This document shows positions 22,352 to 33,071 of a stretch of 64,000 nt of DNA, one piece after another; positions within the stretch are counted from its first letter, which is position 1; every line of letters begins with the position of its first letter. The notes below the pieces were generated by a model that made no database searches, was not told the origin of the DNA, and was given only the letters and a program-made list of their open reading frames with translations. The translations under genes and the position numbers were made by a program. Source of the DNA: Armigeres subalbatus (lineage: Eukaryota > Arthropoda > Insecta > Diptera > Culicidae); the NCBI RefSeq assembly GCF_024139115.2, contig NW_026942720.1:1-64000 (forward strand), written 5' to 3'.

Positions 22352-23200
22352 TAATGGATGATTGGAAAGAATTCATGAAATTCCTCAATGATATTGAACA
22401 TAAGAAAGTAAATAATCCTGCATTTATCCCAATGAGTGAGCATAAGGATCCTCAAAACTGGGAAGAGGTAATTCAACGTGTGATTACCTGGTGATGACCC
22501 TATTTCGTGGTTACCTCTAAAAGATGAACCATTAGAAACAAAGAAGGATAAGTGAATCATTTAGAATTTAGAATCATTTAGAATAAGCAAATGCAAGCTT
22601 ATGAACAATTACATAAATTACATATTTATTTGGATAAAAGCAATAAACACTAAAGTAACAACTGACTTACTGCGTCAAAAAGAAAAACGTAGTAATACAT
22701 TGAAAGCAGAAATTGAAAATTATTTACAATAAGAATATAATAATTTAGGAGATACTGAATTCCAAACTATCGCTAAAAACACTAGATTTTGGCACTTAGA
22801 GATCAAACGCATAGTAAACCATAAATTAGAGATATTAAATTTGCACACAAAGGTACACAAAAGTACTCATTCGGTAATTGGCATAACCAAAACCACCACT
22901 GCGTATGAGCACACTTCGAAAAGTATAAAATCTAATCAAAAATCGCCTAAAAGATCAAATAAACGAACAATGGCGACTGCTCCATTTGATATGAAACAGG
23001 CAACAGCCATCGTACCTATGTACGATGGGGCAGCCGATGAATTAGATGCATTCATAGATGCCATCAACTGGCTTGGTGTTACAAATGGTTTTAACAATTT
23101 CATTTCAAATTTCATTACACGAGTTAATCCAAGTGTTCATATCATCAGAGCCATATGCCAGTCACAGGACAGATTAGAAATCTATGTTTTCAAACCATAA
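22352..23200 (+). pseudogene. Decayed gag of the older mdg1-like element
   Basis: Begins MDDWKEFMKFLNDIEHKKVN, loses frame, and resumes at 22972 with MATAPFDMKQATAIVPMYDG and ELDAFIDAINWLG, matching element B gag MATESPFD and FDGDAEKLSAFIDGV. It stops within the capsid region. This links the leader at 1-420 and the RT piece at 34.7 kb as one broken element. Confidence 0.6.
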
Positions 23201-23896
23201 ATGTAGGAAACATTAGCATATGTTTATTCTAGATAGGTTACCTCCCAGGAAGAGCAAATTCTAGTTAGTAAACCATTTACGAAATGTATGTTTATTTTAG
23301 ATATGATCGCTTCTCAAGCGTTGCTCATATCGGGTAAAATAAACATTCTCACGATAGGAACCTAGATGCAGATGCAGTTTATGGTTTTAGTAATTCCATT
23401 TATTAGTAATTTTCCATTCATTATCTTTTGCTTGCAAGATTGCCTCTTGCATTAGAACTTTTATCCTTTACGATAGCAGATGGCGCCATTCATAAGTATT
23501 TGCACGATAGGTGTTGCGACAATTAGAAATTGCATTCCATGTTGGATGCAATTTGAGACTCTTCTAATTAGAATTGCAGGTACTTTAGCTATGGGCTTTT
23601 AGAGGTCAGCACCTAAATTATAAGAGTGCCATCTTTTTTTTTCCTCGTTTGTCGGGTGAAGATCACTGCGTCCAGATTTTAGGACTATTGTGATATACCC
23701 TTTTGCTGTGAAATACGCAAGTTATCTCAGTAACATGTTTGTCACTGAGATACCTTGGTATCGACTGAACTCAAGACCATCTATTATTAATGAATAGAGA
23801 TCCTGAGTAACAGTATGTGACTCCCCCATTCTGGCGAGACTAGCTTTATGAAGCCAACCACGTCCTTGGGGGATAAGATCCATATATCAGCAGGCC
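23201..23896. other. Unassigned repeat-like DNA and LINE 3' untranslated region
   Basis: No gene is seen. The left part has two related ATGTTTATTYTAGATA stretches (23218 and 23288). The right part, from about 23600, reads as the 3' untranslated end of the minus-strand LINE that follows. Confidence 0.4.
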
Positions 23897-24379
23897 CTAA
23901 AAGGGCTTGCTGAGAACTTTGAACCTACGTTGGGTGAGTGCACTGCAATAGCAGAGGATGTGTTCTGACGTTTCTCTCTCCTCGTCACAGAAGCGGCAAT
24001 TTGAGGTTTGGATTGCTCCGATCTTTTGTAGATGGTATCTGCAGGGGCAGTGTCCAGTTATTAGACCGGTGTAGATGTTGAGATCCCTTTTGTTGAGACC
24101 TAATAGTTGTTGGGTTTTCTTGGGGTTAATCGTTACGAGCCTTCTGGATTGGCTCGTATGGGGAAGTGCATTCCAGTTTGATGTGATTTGACTGACCATA
24201 TAGTTGTTCAGTTCCATTTTTACAGAGCAGAGTCTGAGATCCCGCAGTAGTGTAGTGTAGTTGTTAACCTTTTGTCTGTGCTCTGGGGTCAATATGACCC
24301 CAGGCCACTTTGAGTGGCTGCCATTTTTTAGTTTTCTACCGATTCTCCTAATTTTTGGTAGTTTGGTAAAACTCGCCAA
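23897..24379 (-). pseudogene. LOA/I-like LINE, C-terminal end of ORF2
   Basis: A 160-residue open frame beginning MASFTKLPKIRR with LNIYTGLITGHCPCRYHLQK and CRFCDEERETSEHILCYC. This is the cysteine/histidine C-terminal module that follows RNase H in LOA/I/R1-type non-LTR elements such as mosquito Lian. It is separated from its RNase H by an inverted segment (24450-25130). It also contains a 28-bp block nearly identical to the end of the adjacent MITE (see findings). Confidence 0.7.
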
Positions 24380-24449
24380 GATCTGTCTCCTAGGTGCAAA
24401 TTCGCTTGAAAAATCTTGAAAATATGCGCTACAGTGACCTTTTTAAAAA

Positions 24450-24725
24450 ACAACGCACCGCTTGCATTGCCATCACTGGTGCAGTTCGTAGTACACCACT
24501 TTGGCCCTAGACGCAATGCTTCACCTGCCCCAGTTAGATCAATTCATAAAGCTGGAAACGGAAAAAGTGCTCTAAGGTTAAAGAGAACAAAAACACTGCT
24601 GTCGGGAGACCTTACGGGTCACCTCAGCATATTAAATGAATTTGCCATAAATCCCGCAATAGGAATTTGTAGTGACTGGATGGAAATATGTATTTTCTCT
24701 GACAGCCAAGCGGCACTTAAGTCGC
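24450..24725 (+). pseudogene. Inverted duplicate of LINE RT/RNase H sequence
   Basis: The plus strand here carries a reverse-complement copy of 25395-25630 plus RNase H codons IFSDSQAALKSL. It is in the opposite orientation to the LINE on both sides, and lacks about 260 nt present in the other arm (25130-25395). The pair forms the arms of a large palindrome centred on the MITE at 24730-25086. Confidence 0.75.
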
Positions 24726-24729
24726 TTAA

Positions 24730-25086
24730 CCTTCTGTCTGTGCTCAAAAAAACTTACGTTGTCTGTGCTCTGGGGTCAAATTGACCCCAAATTGAAATTG
24801 CTATAACTATTTTAATGTTTGGCCAATTTTGGATTTTTGGGGCTGTTTCGAAAGATAATTTTATCATCTTTCAGGTCGTCACCAAAGATTGACTATAGGT
24901 GGGGGTACATCGCGGGAGGGGTTTTGGTGAACAAGGGTACAAAACAGTGAAAGATGATTAAATTATCTTTCGAAACAGCCCCAAAATCCGAAATTGGCCA
25001 AATATTAAAAAGTTATAGTAATTTCAATTTAAATAATTTGACCCCAGAGCAAAGACAACGTAAGTTTTTTGAGCACAGACAGAAGG
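24730..25086. mobile_element. Palindromic MITE with TTAA flanks
   Basis: Starts CCTTCTGTCTGTGCTC and ends with its complement GAGCACAGACAGAAGG, flanked by TTAA on both sides (24726-24729, 25087-25090). The arms contain GGGGTCAAATTGACCCC and the AGATAATTTTATCATC/GATGATTAAATTATCT pair, so they stay complementary for more than 100 nt. TTAA target and CC ends fit piggyBac-type non-autonomous elements. Confidence 0.75.
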
Positions 25087-25093
25087 TTAAGCG

Positions 25094-26150
25094 ACTTAAT
25101 CTGTTGCTTACGTCAGAGAAAATACATATTTTGCAAATCTATACTTTCTCCTCAGGCATAATAACACGCATTCTAGTATTGCATATATTTCCGCCTGAAA
25201 TACTGTGGGCCACTGTCCTAAGTGGACAGAAATTTTGTTGTAGGGCCATAGATTCCGGATCCTGTCAGATTATTCATTTTCGAACCATCTGTGAAGAAAT
25301 TTATAGAGCCTGTTGGAACGTTGGTCCACCTCCTTCCCACTCCTGGCGGGAAGGAATGAACACATCGTAAGGTAAGTCATAATTGACTACCGTTTCCATC
25401 CAGTCACTACAAATTCCTATTGCGGGATTTATGGCAAATTCATTTAATATGCTGAGGTGACCCGTAAGGTCTCCCGACAGCAGTGTTTTTGTTCTCTTTA
25501 ACCTTAGAGCACTTTTTCCGCTTCCAGCTTTATGAATTGATCTAACCGGGGCAGGTGAAGCATTGCGTCTAGGGCCAAAGTGGGTGTACTACGAACTGCA
25601 CCAGTGATGGCAATGCAAGCGGTGCGTTGGATTTTGTTGAGCTTAGCCCTTGCAGCAGCCTCATTAGTTTTAGGCCACCAGACAAGGGAAGCGTAAGATG
25701 TCCTGGAACGGACAATGGTTTTATATATCCACATGATCATACTTGGTTTTAGGCCCCATCTTTTACCACGGGCTTTTGCACAAACCCAAAGTGTATTGAG
25801 ACCTTTCTGCACAACTGATTGGAGATGAGAGTTCCAATTAAGCTTTGCGTCGAGTATGACACCTAGATATTTTACTTCACTTGAATAAACTAATTGTGTT
25901 TGATTCAAGAAAAGGGGTTTCAGTTGTACCTTTCTCCGTTTGGTGAAAGGGATAATGGAAGTTTTTGTAGGATTTATGCCTAGTTGATACTTTTGACACC
26001 AGGAAAAAGTGTGATTTAGGGCAGATTGCATTCTTTCCACGATAACACTTTCGAATTTGCCTCGTACAATAATGACAACGTCATCAGCATATCCAACCAC
26101 TTCGAAGCCTTCGAGTGCCATATGTATTAGAATTTCTCGCAATAAGAATT
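25094..26150 (-). pseudogene. LOA/I-like LINE, reverse transcriptase and RNase H region
   Basis: The frame 26142-25504 has VVGYADDVVIIV (catalytic YADD), SEVKYLGVILDAKLNW and ALDAMLHLPRLDQFIKLEAEK, the thumb-to-RNase H linker of LOA/I-type LINEs. It continues in a broken frame with SGDLTGHLSILNEF and remnants of RNase H (about 25260-25400). The 5' half of RT and the endonuclease are missing at 26150. Confidence 0.75.
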
Positions 26151-26450
26151 TAGAATACCAATTAGAATTGGTTGAAGGTACACTAATTAATATGTATAGG
26201 TCGATTTCCCAAAGATTATGAATATAAAGAGGTTCTTTGGAAAATACAGTTCAGTTTTCACTTCCTAACCGACAAGACGTTTGTCATTCTTTGAGTGAAC
26301 GATCCCAGTTGCCTTCGAAGAACTTGATTAAATATACAGAAAAGCTTAGAACCAAATTGCTGGTAACTAGTACTGGAATCCATTCTATCTTAGTCGGAAA
26401 TTGCAACTCATCCGAAAAATACTTAAAAAAAAGTGATCAGTGCTAATATT
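26151..26450 (+). other. Unassigned retroelement-like stretch before BEL primer site
   Basis: The region carries a short open frame (26237-26446) that I do not recognise, ending just before the primer-binding-like TGGTGGCTCCAG. It may be the tail of an LTR, but no partner copy lies in the window. Confidence 0.25.
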
Positions 26451-26925
26451 GGTGGCTCCAGAGAGGACAAGGATCATGTCTTCCTTAAAGTTTATTGTAA
26501 ACAAAAAGGGACATTGTCGGCTATGCACTGAACCAGATTCAAAGGATGATATGGTTTCATGAGACGAGTGCATAGCATGGTTCCATATCCAATGTGCTGG
26601 TCTAACGGACCTTAACAAGGCTTCATTCAGTTCTCAAAGGACCAGCTGCCAAGAGTGTGCAACAACTGATGCTGGATCCTACGAACGTTCCGAAGGTCAT
26701 GGAACGATTAGAGCAGAACTTCGGAAACCCGGAAATGATATACAGAGACTTAGTCTCTAGTATTCATAAAATCAGGAAAGATTCAAACAATTCAGTGCAC
26801 TCGAAAACCTGGTGAACAGCATGAGAGCACTGAACATGGTGGCATTGCTCCAAGATCACCGTCTAATTTAAGATATCATCGATAAGTTGCCGCATAGTAT
26901 GCAGCAAATATTATATATTAACAAT
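26451..26925 (+). pseudogene. BEL/Pao gag remnant with PHD finger (copy 1)
   Basis: TGGTGGCTCCAGAGAGGA, a primer-binding-like site, is followed at 26476 by MSSLKFIVNKKGHCRLC...DECIAWFHIQCAGL...CQEC. This is a C4HC3 PHD-type zinc finger, characteristic of the N-terminus of insect BEL/Pao gag. One zinc cysteine codon is now TGA (VS-stop-DEC). Later codons give MRALNMVALLQDHRL and DIIDKLPHSMQ, a Pao gag motif, before the frame ends at the repeat junction near 26904-26925. Confidence 0.72.
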
Positions 26926-27100
26926 ATAGTCCACTCTTGCTAAAAACAGGCGAACACGACCCAAGCGCTATAACGGATGGCGGTCGAACTATTTTATCAT
27001 AGCAACGCGTGACGGCGCATCGTTGCCTTCATATCGACGCGTTTAGGCGCACCGTTGCTTCCATATTAACGCGTAGAAGGACGTCGTTGCTTCCAAAACA
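26904..27100 (+). repeat. Dispersed repeat, copy 1, with three 30-bp sub-repeats
   Basis: The stretch CAAATATTATATATTAACAA through TATAGTCCACTC and GGATGGCGGTCGAACTATTT recurs in reverse orientation at about 55225-55330. Within 27003-27095, three short units each hold an ACGCGT and a CGTTGCTTCC-like box. Family is not recognised; the shared edge may be a transposon terminus. Confidence 0.6.
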
Positions 27101-27887
27101 ATGAAAACAAAACGAAATGCTAAATGTCATATCTTTACGATTTACTGAAGTACATCAAAGTTCTACCATGAAAGTTCTACCTTTCTGGCAATTTTTAATT
27201 TTTTGCCGTTTATTATTTGTGACCATTCTACAGAGCCCATATATCGATTGAAAAAAATATGAACAACTTGTTTTTCTAGTGGCTAGTTCCCCAAAGAATT
27301 TCACAGTTTTTTTCTTGGTTCGTGATTGTTCTTGTTTTAAATTTTAATAATTTTCCTTTCAATAATCTCGAGCCATCGCGTGTACTGTACATATCATCTC
27401 GTCGCCTTCACCGAAAGGGTTTACTAGCAAGATTTGGCTAGCTCATGGTAACTACTCAAAAGTCAGCTCTCCCATCAGCTGAACACAACACAAATAAATA
27501 GTAAAATACAGAATAAGATTAAATATTTATTTATTTGAGCTTTTTGAGAGACATAGTGGCAAAAGTTGAACACTTGTAAGGGGTACCACGTTTACACGGG
27601 CTCTGGAGGTACCTCCCGACCATTCCTTCCAGGTTATTTAGAACCGATCCTTTATCCGGGACTTTTCCTCGGGTAGCATGTGATGGAATCGTTGCAAGGC
27701 ATTCAAAACAGTCCAATTGCCCCTAAGGACCTGGCATCTGTACCAACATTAGTCAACTTTATTTCATGAACGAAAATGAAATAAAATAAATTTTCGATTT
27801 TTTCTGTGAATTTGAATATTGAAGTAATATTTTTTGTACATGCTGGTTACTCTTGACTCTTTCTTCAGAGGCAGATTGTTAAAAACG
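27101..27887. other. Unassigned A/T-rich DNA; one weak minus-strand ORF
   Basis: A 61-codon minus-strand frame at 27716-27531 (MDCFECLATIPSHATRG...) ends beside AATAAATAAATATT and may be the 3' end of a transposon ORF. I do not recognise it. The rest shows no gene. Confidence 0.25.
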
Positions 27888-29492
27888 CGACCATCAGGAG
27901 CGTACGCTCATAGTGTAATCAATTATAAATTACTATGATTAGCGACAGATTGCAATTCCGAAACCGAATTTGCACTATTAATTAATCAGGAATGGTTCCC
28001 AACGTTAGAATTCATTGAATCCTTAGAAACAGAAAGAAAAATTCACACACCCAGGGGAACAATTAGGCATCAGATAGAAGAAAGTGAAAACTGCCGTAAA
28101 ACGATCACCCGAACAGCTAAACAGGACCATGTACGCAGGGTTAGATACGAACGATGCGAGAGTAGCTAGGAGAAACAAATTTACGACCACGCAGCTTACA
28201 CTGCATACGATCACGACGAGCGGTCGCCCGGATAGAAAATGTAAACATTAGAAAAAAGGATCACATAGACGCCGATTCGTAGGTCGTAAAAATGCTACAG
28301 CATAGAATGTTTACGTAACAGATAGGGCATAGAATTTTCCTACAGCACCGATCACCGCTCGGATGAGATAAGCGTTAGGAAAACAATTCACGTACAGGCA
28401 CGGTCGTTAAGGACTACAGCATAGATTGTTCACACTGATAGGCCGCATAGAATTTCCTTACAGCACCGATCGTCGGCCCGGTGAGACAAGTACCATAATG
28501 CACCAGGCATACGGCATCGCAGTGGTAGGGATAGGAAGGGCACATGTAGGCACCGATGCATTAGGCATCCGGTCATAAAGTTGCTCGAGAACTTGGTTTC
28601 TAAGAAAACAGAACTGAATGATTATAACGAACGACGATGGACATGGGAACCTTAGAAAGTATCCTTTCTCTTTCACTCTTTAGAATTAAGTTACAATTGT
28701 ATTCCCAAAAACCCCTATATAAGACGAATTTTGAAATACAACTTTTGAGTATTGTTTTACCCACGGAACAGATCGGACCCTTTTCTTTTCGAGAACACTC
28801 CTTTGGTAAGTTAACATTTCGAGGTTTCCCACTGCCAAGTACTGGACTGTACAGATTAGCCGTCTGGAAACTTAGAAAAGTTTAACTAATAAACACTTGG
28901 CGAAATCTTCACTTGCCAATGCTTCCCACCGTCAGGTACAGCCTGCCGGTCTGGAAACAGAACACAAGTGTTGAGTTCTCGTAAGAGCCAAGTCATCTCA
29001 AACGTCAATTTCCCACCACCAGGTACTGGACTGTACAGCCTGGTCGTCTGGAAATTTGACTAAGTGCATGACTTAGCTTGAAGATCCTAAACTAGTTTGT
29101 GATTCCCACTATCAGGTACTGGACTGTACAGCCTGCCAGTCTGGAATCAGAAAACTAGTGCCAGATCTCGACGAAGCCAAAAGTTACAACCGAAGTTGGA
29201 ATTCCCACCGCCAGGTACTGGACTGTACAGCCTGGCCGTCTGGAATTCCGCTCAAGTGTGTAGCTTCCCCTTAATAAGCAAACAGCGTCTTGAGCCGTCA
29301 ACTCTACGGAACAAGACTCTGTTAGAAGAAGCGAAGGACGCTGCTTAGACTTTCCACTGTCAGGTACTGGACTGTACAGCCTGACCGTCTGAAAGTCGAC
29401 AGCACACCACCCGTACGCTTACGTTTGTGATTTGGCCGTCCGAACCGCGAGTTGAACATCGCGCAGCTACGCGGATTTGGACCTCAAATTAA
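27888..29492 (+). repeat. Putative BEL/Pao 5' LTR (copy 2)
   Basis: A roughly 1.6-kb stretch ending ...CAAATTAACA directly before TGGTGGCTCCAGAGAGGA at 29493, the same primer-binding-like text as at 26451. The left edge is tentatively TGTTAAAAACGCGACC at 27888. It holds two related blocks with TACAGCATAGA and TACAGCACCGATC (28290-28480) and an array of six hairpins (28815-29410). No second LTR copy lies in the window, so the boundary is uncertain. Confidence 0.45.
28815..29410 (+). repeat. Array of six long hairpins with a conserved apical core
   Basis: Six units at about 28825, 28923, 29007, 29102, 29198 and 29348 each contain CCAC...CAGGTACTGGACTGTACAG...CTG..GTCTGG. Unit 2 lacks the central ten bases, and unit 1 has AAG for AGG and a changed 3' side. 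The apical core is itself self-complementary. Outside it, the stem sequence differs in every unit but stays paired: GTTTCC/GGAAAC, ATTTCC/GGAAAT, GATTCC/GGAATC, GGAATTCC/GGAATTCC and GACTTTC/GAAAGTC. Further pairs lie beyond, such as AAGTCAT/ATGACTT, CTAGTTT/AAACTAG and CACTTG/CAAGTG. Confidence 0.8.
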
Positions 29493-29511
29493 CATGGTGG
29501 CTCCAGAGAGG
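29493..29511 (+). promoter_or_regulatory. Primer-binding-like site of BEL/Pao copy 2
   Basis: TGGTGGCTCCAGAGAGGA follows a CA dinucleotide, as a primer-binding site follows an LTR. The same text occurs at 26451, upstream of a PHD-finger gag, which supports a BEL/Pao origin. The priming tRNA was not identified. Confidence 0.5.
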
Positions 29512-29617
29512 AAGTTACAAAAACCGCGTTCGGGTCGTCGTAGCTTCACGCGATCGTACTCGCAGGGCGTAACCGTCGCCTAAAGAACGGTTAACGGTCG
29601 AACTAAGTAACAAGTGA

Positions 29618-32600
29618 GGCACGGCAAATGCTGGGTAAAGCGTACCAATGGTACTTCGCGTACCTGAAGGAATAAAGTAGAACCCATCTCGCGGTACTTA
29701 GCCTCTTACCGAGCAACTCCTACCACCTCGTGGCGCTGGCCTGAATACGAGCAACCTTAGGGAAGCTCGGTGGGAACTATGGTCGTATGCTGTCAGGAAA
29801 GAAGGGTTTGCTCCTTTCCGGAGGTGCAAATCTTACTGATCGTCTGTTCTCCATGTTAGGAGAGGCTCACAACATGGCTTCCCCATGTTAGGAGCTGCTG
29901 ATCATCGTCCGAGTGCCAGCGAAGGACTCTATGTGAAACTGTGCACCATGATCCTCCGGAAATAAGGAAAAATGGTCCTCCGGAACTTTGAGGGGTTTGG
30001 TGTCAGGCCCTGCAAGCCAGCCTTTAAAAATCATAAGCAACGAACAATCAACAAGAGAGTACGGACCGGAACCATCGGCGAAGACCACTGCGACGAGAAA
30101 GGACTAGCGATTGGAAACTCGGTTCGTGGAACTGCAAATCTCTCAACTTCATCGGGAGCACACGCATACTCGCCGATGTGCTCAAGGACCGTGGATTCGG
30201 CATCGTAGCGCTGCAGGAGGTTTGTTGGAAGGGATCAATGGTGCGAACGTTTAGAGGTAATCATACCATCTACCAGAGCTGCGGCAACACACACGAGCTG
30301 GGAACAGCTTTCATAGTGATGGGCGATATGCAAAGGCGCGTGATCGGGTGGTGGCCGATCAATGAAAGAATGTGCAGGTTGAGGATCAAAGGCCGGTTCT
30401 TCAACTTCAGCATAATCAACGTCCATAGCCCACACTCCGGAAGCACTGATGATGATAAGGACGCATTCTACGCGCAGCTGGAACGTGAGTACGACAGCTG
30501 CCCAAGCCACGACGTCAAAATCATCATAGGAGATTTGAACGCTCAGGTTGGCCAAGAGGAGGAGTTTAGACCGACTATTGGAAAGTTCAGCGCTCACCGG
30601 CTGACGAACGAAAACGGCCTACGACTAATTGATTTCGCCGCCTCCAAGAATATGGCCATTCGTAGCACCTACTTCCAACACAGCCTCCCGTATCGGTACA
30701 CCTGGAGATCACCACTGCAGACAGAATCACAAATCGACCACGTTCTGATTGATAGACGGCACTTCTCCGACATTATCGACGTCAGGACATATCGTGGCGC
30801 TAACATCGACTCGGACCACTATCTGGTGATGGTTAAACTGCGCCCAAAACTATCCGTCATCAACAATGTTCGGTACCGACGACCGCCGCGGTACGACCTA
30901 GAGCGACTGAAGCAACCTGATGTCGCCACTGCATACGCGCAGCATCTCGAGGCAGCGTTGCCGGAAGAGGGTGAGCTCGATGGGGCCCCTCTTGAGGACT
31001 GCTGGAGTACAGTTAAAGCAGCCATTAACGACGCAGCGGAGAACAACGTCGGGTATATGGGTCGAAGTCGACGGAACGATTGGTTCGACGAAGAGTGCAG
31101 ACAGATTCTGGAGGAGAAGGACGCAGCGCGGGCGGTCGCGCTGCAGCAAGGTACCCGGCAGAACGTGGAACGTTATAGACGGAAGCGGAGACAGCAGACC
31201 CGCCTTTTCAGGAGAAGAAACGCCGCCTGGAAGAAGCGGAGTGCGAGGAGATGGAACAGCTGTGCCGTTCTCAAGATACACGCAAGTTCTATCAGAAGCT
31301 CAACGCATCCCGCAAAGGCTTCGTGCCGCGAGCCGAAATGTGCCGGGATAAGGATGGGAGCATCTTGACGGACGAACGTGTGGTGATCGAAAGGTGGAAG
31401 CAGCACTACGAGGAACATCTGAATGGCGCTGAGAGTACAGGCAGTGGAAGTCAAGGCAGCGGAGGAGATGACTACGTCAGTTCAGCGGACAATGGAAGCC
31501 AACCAGCCCCCACCTTGAGGGAAGTTAAGGATGCCATTCAACAACTAAAGACGAATAAAGCAGCTGGTAAGGATGGTATCGGAGCTGAGCTCATCAAGAT
31601 GGGCCCGGAAAAGCTGGCCACTTGCCTGCACAAACTGATAGTCAGAATCTGGGAAACCGAACAGCTACCGGAGGAGTGGAAGGAAGGGGTTATATGCCCC
31701 ATCTACAAGAAAGGCGACAAACTGGAGTGTGAGAACTTTCGAGCGATCACCATCCTTAATGCCGCCTACAAAGTGATATCCCAGATCATCTTCCGTCGTC
31801 TGTCACCATTAGTGAACGAGTTCGTGGGAAGTTATCAAGCCGGCTTCGTTGACGGCCGCTCGACAACGGACCAGATCTTTACTGTACGGCAAATCCTTCA
31901 AAAATGCCGTGAATACCAGGTCCCAACGCACCATCTGTTCGTTGATTTCAAGGCGGCATACGACAGTATAGACCGCGTAGAGCTATGGAAAATTATGGAC
32001 GAGAACAGCTTCCCTGGGAAGCTTACCAGACTGATCAAAGCAACGGTGGATGGTGTACAAAACTGTGTGAAGATTTCGGGCGAACACTCCAGTTCGTTCG
32101 AATCGCGCCGGGGACTAAGACAAGGTGATGGACTTTCGTGCCTGTTGTTCAACATTGCGCTAGAAGGTGTCATGCGGAGAGCCGGGTGTAACAGCCGGGG
32201 TACGATTTTCAACAGATCCAGTCAATTTATTTGCTTCGCGGATGACATGGACATTGTCGGCCGAACATTTGCAAAGGTGGCAGAACTGTACACCCGCCTG
32301 AAACGTGAAGCAACAAAAGTTGGATTGGTGGTGAATGCGTCAAAGTCAAAGTACATGCTTGTGGGTGGAACCGAGCGCGACAAGGCCCGCCTGGGAAGCA
32401 GTGTTACGATAGACGGGGATACCTTCGAGGTAGTCGAGGAATTCGTATACCTCGGATCCTTATAACGGCTGACAACAACGTTAGTCGTGAAATACGAAGG
32501 CGCATCATCTGTGGAAGTCGGGCCTACTACGGGCTCCAGAAGAAACTGCGGTCGAAAAAGATTCGCCACCGCACCAAATGTGTCATGTACAAGACGTTAA

Positions 32601-33071
32601 TAAGACCGGTAGTCCTCTACGGACATGAAACATGGACAATGCTCGAGGAGGACTTGCAAGCACTCGGGTATTCGAGAGACGGGTGCCTTAGGGACCATCT
32701 TTGGCGGTGTGCAAGAAGACGGTGTGTGGCGGCGAAGAATGAACCATGAGCTCGCCCAACTCTACGGCGAACCCAGTATCCAGAAGGTAGCTAAAGCCGG
32801 AAGGGTACGATGGGCAGGACATGTTGCAAGAATGCCGGACAGCAACCCTGCAAAGATGGTGTTCGCTTCCGATCCGGCAGGTACGAGACGGCGTGGAGCG
32901 CAGCGAGCGAGATGGGCAGACCAGGTGCAGAACGACTTGGCGAGCGTGGGGCGTATCCGAGGATGGAGAGATGCGGCCTCGAACCGTGCATTGTGGCGTC
33001 AAATTGTTGATTCAGTGTTATCTGTTTAGATGTTAACTAAATAAATGAAATGAAAATAAATGAATGAAGTG
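29618..33071 (+). mobile_element. RTE/JAM1-type LINE, near full length (copy 2)
   Basis: 3454 bp flanked by ACAAGTGA (29610-29617 and 33072-33079). A 5' untranslated region of about 0.4 kb (with the repeated CCATGTTAGGAG) precedes one long ORF with AP endonuclease and reverse transcriptase. The 3' end is short and AT-rich (AAATAAATGAAATG). Length, order and target duplication fit a complete RTE-clade insertion. Confidence 0.88.
30036..33029 (+). pseudogene. RTE-type LINE ORF: AP endonuclease plus reverse transcriptase (copy 2)
   Basis: The endonuclease shows WNCKSLNF, ALQEVCW, IIGDLNAQVGQE and the SDHYLVMVK box. RT shows NFRAITILNAAYKVISQ, HHLFVDFKAAYDSIDR, RRGLRQGDGLSCLLFN and an intact catalytic FADD (FICFADDMDIV). 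The C-terminal part has YLGSL, GRVRWAGHVARM and RRRGAQRARW and ends at TAG 33027-33029. Single-base losses at about 31213, 32463 and 32668 break the frame, so it is nearly but not fully intact. No Met is seen near the opening at 30036. Confidence 0.88.

Noticed and set aside
28815..29410. CRISPR array in the hairpin units
   Set aside because: Repeat cores are spaced about 85-150 bp with irregular, self-complementary intervals and no cas genes; hairpin array in a retroelement is the better reading.
30235..33002. Minus-strand ORFs antisense to RTE copy 2
   Set aside because: Same reason: codon composition mirrors the plus-strand endonuclease-RT frame and no family motifs appear.
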